NCBI GenBank assembly: GCA_002923335.1
Contig: BEHZ01000103.1
Coordinates: forward strand, 1-6,127
DNA from: a bacterium HR23
Lineage (GTDB): Bacteria > Chloroflexota > Dehalococcoidia > Lucifugimonadales > HRBIN23
Length of the DNA stretch: 6,127 bases
Reading direction: 5' to 3'
Both the position numbers and the translations under genes were made by a program. Below are positions 1 through 4,820 of the stretch, one piece after another. The notes beneath the pieces were generated by a model. It saw only the letters and a list, made by a program, of their open reading frames with translations. It was not told the DNA's origin and made no database searches. The first letter of the stretch is position 1. Each line of letters begins with the position of its first letter.

Positions 1-713
1 TACACCAGCACCGCCAGCCCCTCCAGCACCACCACGTCCTCGGCGTTGTAGCGCACCAGCGTCTGCAGGGCCTCCTGGCTGCCCCGCTTATACTCCTGCC
101 ACAGGAGCACGGCGTGGTAGCCATCCAGCCCCTCCAGGTCGCTGGGGCGGGATAGACCCAGTGCCTGCTGGATGCGCTTCAGCCCGCCCCGATAGCCCAA
201 ACGGTGCAGGGGATACATGAGGTCTATATGCGCCATGTGCCGGAGCACCGGCCCCAGTTCAGCCTCCAGGAAGGGGGCGTCAAAGCGCACACCATTGTAG
301 GTGACCAGGAGGCGATAGCGCAGAAGTTCCCCCGGGAGCAGGTGCAGGTTCTGTCCACGGATAAAGGGGCGATACTCCCACCCATCATACAGGCCGACCA
401 CAGTTATATATCCACTGGAGCCGGGGGAAAGGCCGGTGGTCTCTATGTCCAGAAAGACCACCCGGTCCCGGAAGTCGGAGAAGAGGCGCCAGCGCTCCCC
501 GCCGGGGAGGCGAGCGTGGAACCAATGGGCATCGCCCAGAGCCCGACGGGCCTGGCTCTCCCGCAGGGCAGAGGAGAGGTGGCCCACCCACGGACGAGCA
601 CCCCGCTCCAGAGCACGGGCCAACGCCTCCCAGGTGGCGATGCCCTGACGCCACAAGGCGTGCTCGGTCGCCGGCCCGATGCCCGGCAGGTGCAGGAAGG
701 TATGGACAAGCAT
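1..713 (-). CDS. YprB-type RNase H-like DEDDy exonuclease domain protein (3' end cut off by window)
   Basis: I read this directly from the minus strand; it stays open to the left edge, giving 237 codons without a stop. Numbered from the Met at 713, residues about 6-37 look like a helix-hairpin-helix (LPGIGPATE...LWRQGI). An RNase H fold with all three exonuclease motifs follows: FLDIETTGL (Asp89, Glu91), YNGVRFD (Asn140, Asp145) and YNAEDV (Tyr222, Asp226), plus HIDLMYPLHRLG around Asp164. The Tyr-x3-Asp spacing makes it DEDDy, as in the YprB/RNase_H_2 family, which is predicted to be a 3'-5' nuclease; its natural substrate is not well known. An in-frame ATG at 722 would add Met-Gly-Ala. I prefer 713 because relatives, as I remember them, start close to M-L-x-H-T-F, and a GGGGG run lies just before it. 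The gene lies 24-33 nt after hpf and is probably co-transcribed with it. The family call is firm; the biological role is open. Confidence 0.88.
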   Translation of the reverse strand, partial: MLVHTFLHLPGIGPATEHALWRQGIATWEALARALERGARPWVGHLSSALRESQARRALGDAHWFHARLPGGERWRLFSDFRDRVVFLDIETTGLSPGSSGYITVVGLYDGWEYRPFIRGQNLHLLPGELLRYRLLVTYNGVRFDAPFLEAELGPVLRHMAHIDLMYPLHRLGYRGGLKRIQQALGLSRPSDLEGLDGYHAVLLWQEYKRGSQEALQTLVRYNAEDVVVLEGLAVLV

Positions 714-746
714 CGCCCCCATGATACAGCGGGGGCGGTGCCGGCT

Positions 747-1337
747 CTACATCGGCTCGGCCTCAATGAGGCCGTAGTCCCCGTTCTCCCGCCGATACAA
801 CACCGACCAGCGCCCCGTATCGGTATTCTGGAAGAGGAAGAACTGGTGGCCCAGGGCCTCCATCTGCAGAGCAGCCTCCTCTAGGGTCATGGGCTTCATG
901 GGGAAGCGCTTGATGCGCACTAGGTGCCGGCCGGTGGGCAACTCCAGGGGCAAGGGCTGGGCGGTGGTGGGGGGAGTGGCAGGGAGAGGCTCGGGCGGTG
1001 TAGGGCCGCGGGCCGCCTTACCCCCCACCTCGCCCCGGTGCAGGAAGGCGCGGTAGGAGGCCACACGGCGGTCTATGGTGTCCACCACCGCATCCACCGC
1101 CGACTCCAGGGTGCCCGCCCGCTCCTCGGCACGGAGCACCCGCCCGTTGATGTCCAGGGTAACCTCCGCCCGATACCGTCGGTCGGCCTGGCGGGTGTCC
1201 TCATAGGTTACCTCCAGAAGGGCGGAGAGGACCCGCAGGCCGTTCAGCAGGCGTTCAAGACGGGCGACCTTCTTGTCCAGATAGGTTTGCATGGGAGGGG
1301 AGAGGGTCAGGTTGCGGGAGTGCAGGCGGACCTCCAT
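747..1337 (-). CDS. hpf: Long-form ribosome hibernation promoting factor
   Basis: This 196-residue protein has the two-domain layout of long HPF. Residues 1-100 form the HPF/RaiA domain, starting MEVRLHSRNLTL and including the MQTYLDKKVARLERL helix and a second helix near 75-97; this part binds the decoding region of the 30S subunit. Residues about 103-135 are a Pro/Thr/Gly-rich linker. Residues about 138-196 are the C-terminal dimerisation domain, with VRIKRFPMKPMTLEEA and the FFLFQNTDTGRWSVLYRRENGDYGLI block. In known long HPFs this domain dimerises to join two 70S ribosomes into inactive 100S particles. Length is normal for the family. The ATG is supported by GGAGG at 1344-1348, six bases upstream. 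It is the first gene of a minus-strand pair with the exonuclease and is divergent from the transketolase operon. Nothing in the sequence looks damaged. Confidence 0.95.
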   Translation of the reverse strand: MEVRLHSRNLTLSPPMQTYLDKKVARLERLLNGLRVLSALLEVTYEDTRQADRRYRAEVTLDINGRVLRAEERAGTLESAVDAVVDTIDRRVASYRAFLHRGEVGGKAARGPTPPEPLPATPPTTAQPLPLELPTGRHLVRIKRFPMKPMTLEEAALQMEALGHQFFLFQNTDTGRWSVLYRRENGDYGLIEAEPM

Positions 1338-1352
1338 CGCTGGCCTCCACAG

Positions 1353-1368
1353 GCCCCCGGGTGGGGGC
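1353..1368 (-). other. GC hairpin in the hpf leader
   Basis: Positions 1353-1358 and 1363-1368 are perfectly complementary (six G-C pairs) around a four-base loop. In the hpf transcript the hairpin would end four bases before the GGAGG ribosome-binding site. A second, weaker stem (1352-1355 with 1342-1345) shares bases with it and would cover part of the ribosome-binding site, so the two cannot form together. The pairing is visible in the sequence; a regulatory role is only a guess. Confidence 0.4.
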
Positions 1369-1387
1369 AGGCGTGGTGTGCACTTCT

Positions 1388-1393
1388 ATTGTA
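1388..1393 (-). promoter_or_regulatory. Candidate -10 box for hpf
   Basis: On the minus strand this reads TACAAT, five of six matches to the sigma-70 -10 consensus, in an otherwise very GC-rich spacer. No good -35 is present at the usual distance. If used, transcription would start near 1381 and give a leader of about 44 nt that includes a GC hairpin (1353-1368) and the GGAGG ribosome-binding site (1344-1348). Confidence 0.45.
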
Positions 1394-1453
1394 TCCCATG
1401 GGCGCTCTACAGACCCCGAGCGGGCCTGGCGTCGCCCTGGGGGGCGTGTGGAT

Positions 1454-1482
1454 TTGCACCCCCACCATGCCTTTGCTATAAT
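1454..1482 (+). promoter_or_regulatory. Predicted sigma-70-type promoter of the transketolase operon
   Basis: A consensus TATAAT lies at 1477-1482. TTGCAC at 1454-1459 sits exactly 17 bases upstream and keeps the TTG of the -35 consensus, though only three of six bases match. The start of transcription would fall near 1489, at the ribosome-binding site itself, leaving a leader of about 10 nt. The -10 is convincing in this GC-rich context; the -35 is weak. Confidence 0.65.
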
Positions 1483-1488
1483 CCTCGT

Positions 1489-1496
1489 GGGAGGTG
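1489..1496 (+). promoter_or_regulatory. Ribosome-binding site that fixes the transketolase N-subunit start
   Basis: GGGAGGTG is an almost perfect Shine-Dalgarno sequence, with about four to six bases between its core and the ATG at 1500. An in-frame GTG at 1494 would lie inside this element and so is unlikely to be the start. This decides the choice of 1500. Confidence 0.75.
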
Positions 1497-1499
1497 TGC

Positions 1500-2396
1500 A
1501 TGGCCACCACCGCCGGGAGTAAAGTGGCATCCCCCTGGCCCCAGGTTACTCCCACGCCCCTTTACCAACCCAACGGTCGCCCTGATATCCCCACCCTGGA
1601 GCGCATCGCCCGCATCATCCGCCGAGACATCGTGCAGATGACTGCCCTGGCCGGGAGCGGGCACCCCGGAGGCTCCCTCTCGGCGGTGGAGATCCTGGTA
1701 ACCCTCTACTTCTGTGTGATGCGCCATAACCCTTCCGACCCCTCCTGGCCCGACCGGGACCGCTTCATCCTCAGCAAGGCCCACGCCTGCCCGGTGCTGT
1801 ATGCGGTGCTGGCGCGGTGCGGTTACTTCCCTGTGGAGGAACTGGCCACCTTCCGCCGTATCAACAGCCGTTTGCAGGGGCACGCACACATCATGACCCC
1901 GGGGGTGGAGTTCTCGGGTGGCTCCCTGGGCCAGGGCCTCTCCTTCGGCATTGGGTGCGCCCTGGCGGGCCGTCTGGACAACCGCCCCTATCGGGTGTAT
2001 GTCCTCCTGGGGGACGGCGAGTGCGACGAAGGGCAAGTGTGGGAGGGTGCCATGGCCGCCTCCCACTATAAGGTGGACAACCTCACCGTCATCCTGGACC
2101 GCAACCGCATCCAGAACGACCGCTTCACCTCGGAGGCCATGGAACTGGAGCCCCTGGCGGAGAAATGGCGGGCCTTCGGCTGGGCGGTGCAAGAGGTGGA
2201 CGGCCACTCCTTCCCCGCCCTCCTGGATGCCCTGGAAGGCGCCCGCCAGGTGAAGGGGCGTCCCAGCATCATCATCGCCCACACGGTAAAGGGGAGAGGC
2301 GTGAGTTTCATGGAGAACAACCCTGACTTCCACGGGCGGGCGCCCACGCCCCAGGAACTGGCCCAAGCCCTGAAGGAACTGGGGGACGAGGGGTGA
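1500..2396 (+). CDS. Transketolase, N-terminal (ThDP-binding) subunit
   Basis: This 298-residue protein is the pyrophosphate-binding half of a two-subunit transketolase. Transketolase moves a two-carbon ketol unit between sugar phosphates in the pentose phosphate pathway, using thiamine diphosphate and a divalent metal. Visible motifs are AGSGHPGGSLS (His55), LSKAHA (His95), LQGHAH (His128), PGVEFSGGSLGQGLS (134-148), the ThDP/metal motif GDGECDEGQVWEG (171-183) with DRNRIQ (Asp200, Asn202), HTVKGRGVSFMEN (261-273) and FHGRAP (277-282). Length is usual for split N-subunits, apart from about 25 extra Ser/Pro/Thr-rich residues before the first conserved helix. The usual Gly of LSKGHA is Ala, and the usual Thr or Ser of S(T/S)GSLGQG is Gly. 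The stop codon overlaps the next gene. The pairing with the subunit at 2702 is clear; the substrate could be another ketose, as for other split transketolases. Confidence 0.93.
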   Translation: MATTAGSKVASPWPQVTPTPLYQPNGRPDIPTLERIARIIRRDIVQMTALAGSGHPGGSLSAVEILVTLYFCVMRHNPSDPSWPDRDRFILSKAHACPVLYAVLARCGYFPVEELATFRRINSRLQGHAHIMTPGVEFSGGSLGQGLSFGIGCALAGRLDNRPYRVYVLLGDGECDEGQVWEGAMAASHYKVDNLTVILDRNRIQNDRFTSEAMELEPLAEKWRAFGWAVQEVDGHSFPALLDALEGARQVKGRPSIIIAHTVKGRGVSFMENNPDFHGRAPTPQELAQALKELGDEG

Positions 2397-2686
2397 GCCG
2401 CCCCGCCACCAGCCCCCGCCTGCGCCTGTGGAGGGAGGTCCTCCCTTTCCTGGCGGTGGCCCTTTCCCCCTCGGCTTTCCTGGGCATCATCAGCGGGGCG
2501 CTGGGATGGCATTGGGGCATCCCTCTGGTGTGGGGGGCGGTGGTGGGCGTCGCGTATCCCATCCAACGCCGTCTCCGTGGCCTGGAGGCCGGCGGGCGAG
2601 CCTGGCGGTGGGCGGTGGTCCTGGGCATAGCCAACGCCCTGGTTGCCCTCCTCATCCGCTTCCTGGTGGGACTGACACGTTCATAA
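2393..2686 (+). CDS. Small membrane protein of unknown function between the transketolase subunit genes
   Basis: I do not recognise this 97-residue protein. After a basic N-terminus (MSRPATSPRLRLWRE) it has hydrophobic stretches at about 17-39 and 42-57 and a third at about 72-94. An Arg-rich segment (QRRLRGLEAGGRAWRW, about 58-73) lies between the second and third, so two or three membrane helices are likely. There is no cleavable signal peptide and no catalytic motif. The GTG start overlaps the upstream stop in a GTGA junction, which suggests translational coupling; GGGGGA at 2381-2386 may serve as ribosome-binding site. No internal ATG offers a better start. It ends 15 nt before the transketolase C-subunit. 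The reading frame is supported by operon geometry and by a coherent hydrophobic pattern; its job, including any link to transketolase, is unknown. Confidence 0.8.
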   Translation: MSRPATSPRLRLWREVLPFLAVALSPSAFLGIISGALGWHWGIPLVWGAVVGVAYPIQRRLRGLEAGGRAWRWAVVLGIANALVALLIRFLVGLTRS

Positions 2687-2701
2687 GGGAGCAGTAGACA
2701 A

Positions 2702-3646
2702 ATGGCCCAGTGGACCCTGGCCTCCACCCGTGAAGCCTACGGCAAAGCCCTCTTGGAACTGGGGAGAGAGGACCCCCGCATCGTGGTGCTGGGGGCAGAC
2801 CTCAACAAGTCCACCCAAACGGTGCACTTCGCCAAGGCCTTTCCGGAGCGCTTCTTCGACGTGGGCATTGCCGAAGCCAACATGATGAGCATCGCCGCCG
2901 GCCTGGCCTCCGCCGGCAAGATCCCCTTCTGCTCCACCTTCACCGTCTTCGGGGTGTGCCGGGCCTACGACCAACTGCGCATCAGCATTGCCCAGCCTGC
3001 CCTGAATGTGAAGGTGGTCTGCTCCCACGCGGGCATTATCACGGGGGAAGACGGCATGTCGGCTCACGGCATTGAGGACCTGGCCCTGGTGCTGGCCCTC
3101 CCCACCTTCACGGTGGTGGCCCCCTGCGACGCCCCCGAGACGGTCTCGGCAGTGCGGGCCATCGCCCGCCACCCCGGTCCCTGCTACATGCGGGTGTATC
3201 GCCCCGCCACCCCGGTGGTGCACACCAACGGCTCCCCCTTCGTCCTGGGGAAGGCGGAAGTCCTCCGCCCCGGCACGGACGCCACCATCATCGCCTGCGG
3301 GAGCATGGTGCCCTGGGCCCTGGAGGCAGCCCTCCTGCTGGATGGGCAGGGCATCTCTTGCCGTGTAGTGAACGTGCACACCCTGCGCCCCCTGGACGAA
3401 GACGCCATCCTGCGGTGCGCCCGGGAGACGGGGGCCATTGTAACCGCCGAGGAGCACCTGGTCTACGGCGGTCTGGGGGCGCTGGTGGCCCAGACCCTCG
3501 CCCGCACCTGCCCCGTCCCGGTGGAGATGGTGGGCCTCACCCGCTATGCCGAGTCCGGCACACCCCAGCACCTGCTGGAGAAATACGGCCTTACCCCCCG
3601 CCACATCGCCCAGGCGGTCCAGCGGGCGGTAGCCCGCAAGGGATAA
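2702..3646 (+). CDS. Transketolase, C-terminal subunit
   Basis: This 314-residue protein is the partner half of the split transketolase. It contains the pyrimidine-binding domain (about 1-170) and the transketolase C-terminal domain (about 185-310). The DVGIAEANMMSIAAGLA motif carries the Glu (Glu58) that activates the ThDP aminopyrimidine. It is followed by FCSTFTVF, CSHAGIITGEDG (His109) and P-C-D-A-P (141-145). The C-terminal domain shows IIACGSMV, VVNVHTLRPLDEDAI and EEHLVYGGLGALVA. The segment GEDGMSAHGIED (115-126) is odd: the position that is His in E. coli and yeast enzymes and Gln in mammals is Ala121, with a His one residue later. AAGGGAG at 2685-2691 is a good ribosome-binding site ten bases before the ATG. 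It is the last gene of the transketolase operon unless transcription continues into the regulator 79 nt downstream. Family certain; exact substrate not. Confidence 0.93.
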   Translation: MAQWTLASTREAYGKALLELGREDPRIVVLGADLNKSTQTVHFAKAFPERFFDVGIAEANMMSIAAGLASAGKIPFCSTFTVFGVCRAYDQLRISIAQPALNVKVVCSHAGIITGEDGMSAHGIEDLALVLALPTFTVVAPCDAPETVSAVRAIARHPGPCYMRVYRPATPVVHTNGSPFVLGKAEVLRPGTDATIIACGSMVPWALEAALLLDGQGISCRVVNVHTLRPLDEDAILRCARETGAIVTAEEHLVYGGLGALVAQTLARTCPVPVEMVGLTRYAESGTPQHLLEKYGLTPRHIAQAVQRAVARKG

Positions 3647-3679
3647 GCCTCCGGTGTGCCCACCGCATCCGTGGCGGTG

Positions 3680-3688
3680 TGGTATCCT
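3680..3688 (+). promoter_or_regulatory. Weak extended -10 candidate before the regulator gene
   Basis: In the 79-nt gap between the transketolase C-subunit and the regulator, TGG followed by TATCCT resembles an extended -10 element (TGn plus four of six -10 matches). No -35 is visible, and the gap has no convincing terminator, so read-through from the transketolase operon is equally possible. Confidence 0.25.
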
Positions 3689-3725
3689 CTAGGGCAAAGG
3701 TGGGTGTGGGGGTGCCCCTCCTCAG

Positions 3726-4409
3726 ATGACGACCTTGCTTGTGCTTTCCACACGGGAGCGGAGGGAGACCCTGTGCACCCCTCTGCGGGAGGCAGGGTAT
3801 GCGGTCGCCTTCCTCCCGGACCCCCAGCGCCTCGCCTCCCTCCCCTCCGAGGAGGTGCCCGACCTGCTGGTGGCCGACGCCATCGCCCTGGAGGAGGGGG
3901 CCTGCATCCAGGCCCTCCAGAACGCCAGGAACCACCGTATCCCGGTGCTGGCGGTGGTGGGCGAGGGGGCGGGAACACGCCTCCTGGAGCGGGGGCTGGC
4001 CGACGACTTCCTCTGGGAGCCGGTGCGCTTCCCCGAACTCCTCTGGCGAGTGCGCCTTCTGCTCCGCCGCACCCGTGGCCACGCCCTGGCCAACACCATC
4101 CGTGTGGGGGACCTGGAGATAGACCAGGAACGCTACCTGGTGCGGGTGGCAGGACGCCGCGTAGACCTCACTTACAAGGAGTATGAACTGCTCCGCCTCC
4201 TGGCCAGCAACCCCGGCCGGGTCTTCACCCGTGAGGCCCTCCTCTCCCAGGTGTGGGGCTACGATTACTTCGGAGGCACCCGCACCGTGGACGTGCACAT
4301 CCGCCGTCTCCGCAGTAAACTGGAAGACGCCCAGCACACTTTCATCGAAACGGTATGGAATGTGGGTTACCGCTTCAAGGCCCCCGAAGGGGGGCCACCG
4401 GAAGCGTGA
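3726..4409 (+). CDS. OmpR/PhoB-family winged-helix regulator with degenerate receiver domain
   Basis: This 227-residue protein has a receiver-like N-terminal domain (1-115) and a clear OmpR-type winged-helix DNA-binding domain (about 124-218). The latter shows VDLTYKEYELLRLLASNPGRVFTREALLSQVWGYDY, then RTVDVHIRRLRSKLED and the wing motif WNVGYRFKAP. The receiver keeps Asp51 (PDLLVADA), where the phosphorylated Asp would sit. It lacks the acidic pair after strand 1 (LLVLSTRE instead of a DD-type motif), has Val instead of Thr/Ser after strand 4 (PVLAVVGEG), and has Glu98 where the conserved Lys is expected (FLWEPV). It therefore probably works without normal phosphorelay, like known atypical OmpR regulators such as ChxR and GlnR. 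No histidine kinase lies in the window. The ATG has no clear ribosome-binding site but fits strand 1. It is first in a three-gene operon whose promoter it may control. Confidence 0.9.
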   Translation: MTTLLVLSTRERRETLCTPLREAGYAVAFLPDPQRLASLPSEEVPDLLVADAIALEEGACIQALQNARNHRIPVLAVVGEGAGTRLLERGLADDFLWEPVRFPELLWRVRLLLRRTRGHALANTIRVGDLEIDQERYLVRVAGRRVDLTYKEYELLRLLASNPGRVFTREALLSQVWGYDYFGGTRTVDVHIRRLRSKLEDAQHTFIETVWNVGYRFKAPEGGPPEA

Positions 4410-4422
4410 GAAGGGGTGAGCC

Positions 4423-4809
4423 GTGTCCCTCCCTGCCGACCCCCTCACGGCCCAGGCCTATGCCGACAGCCTTGTCCAGCGCACGGCCCAGGAACTGGCC
4501 CGCCTGGTGAAGGAGTTGGCCTCCGCCCTTGACCCCTTCCCCGCCTTCCTGGGCATGGCCACCCTCCAGGCCATAGAAGTGGAAGGGGGGAGACGCGACC
4601 CCGAACAGGGGTGCATCGTGGTCTGCCCCGATGGGGAACTCTATGAACTGGTCCTGCGCCTCGTGCCCGGGCCGGTGGATGTGATGCCCATTGACCAGGT
4701 GGAGGAGTTCAAGCCCCTGGACTTGCCCCCCGCAGACTACATCCCCCTGGCCTATCGGGCTATCCAAGCCCTGGCCACCGAACTGGCCCGCCGACGCCTC
4801 CCCCGCTAG
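4423..4809 (+). CDS. Unrecognised 128-residue acidic protein
   Basis: I cannot assign this to a family. It is a soluble-looking protein with no signal peptide or membrane segment, and about 19 acidic against 12 basic residues. A long N-terminal helix is likely (about 8-37, AQAYADSLVQRTAQELARLV). A strand-rich middle follows (48-83, with IEVEGG, CIVVCPDGELYELVLRLV), then a Pro/Asp-rich segment (84-106) and a C-terminal helix (about 108-125). Cys64 and Cys68 are its only cysteines. The GTG start is preceded by AAGGGGTG at 4411-4418, four bases upstream. It lies 13 nt after the regulator and 11 nt before the phosphatase-family gene, so it is surely expressed with them. The operon position suggests an accessory or partner role, but nothing in the sequence proves one. 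Confidence 0.8.
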   Translation: MSLPADPLTAQAYADSLVQRTAQELARLVKELASALDPFPAFLGMATLQAIEVEGGRRDPEQGCIVVCPDGELYELVLRLVPGPVDVMPIDQVEEFKPLDLPPADYIPLAYRAIQALATELARRRLPR

Positions 4810-4810
4810 A

Positions 4811-4816
4811 AAGGAG
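4811..4816 (+). promoter_or_regulatory. Ribosome-binding site supporting a GTG start
   Basis: AAGGAG lies two bases after the upstream stop codon and four bases before the GTG at 4821. It supports a non-ATG start for the phosphatase-superfamily gene, whose first residues already form the first strand of the fold. Confidence 0.7.
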
Positions 4817-4820
4817 CGCT

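Noticed and set aside
204..884. Open plus-strand frame (226 codons) across the exonuclease and the end of hpf
   Set aside because: It spans two certain minus-strand genes, has no ribosome-binding site worth noting, and shows no domain.
1476..2366. Open minus-strand frame (296 codons) opposite the transketolase N-subunit
   Set aside because: The plus frame has all transketolase motifs, a promoter and a ribosome-binding site; the antisense translation is motif-free and low in complexity.
2681..3604. Open minus-strand frame (307 codons) opposite the transketolase C-subunit
   Set aside because: Same reasoning: it is a composition-driven antisense frame facing a certain gene.
1500..3646. The split ThDP enzyme as a phosphonopyruvate decarboxylase linked to the phosphonoacetate hydrolase-like gene
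   Set aside because: Both subunits carry transketolase-specific motifs and the C-terminal transketolase domain. Decarboxylases of that type have a different domain order, so the apparent phosphonate link does not hold.
3661..3679. Six-pair dyad (3661-3666 with 3674-3679) before the regulator gene
   Set aside because: The stem is short, has a seven-base loop and no T-run, and competes with other pairings. It is not convincing as a terminator or operator.
3591..4448. Open minus-strand frame (285 codons) opposite the regulator
   Set aside because: It crosses an intergenic gap and faces a clear winged-helix regulator; no family motif is visible in it.
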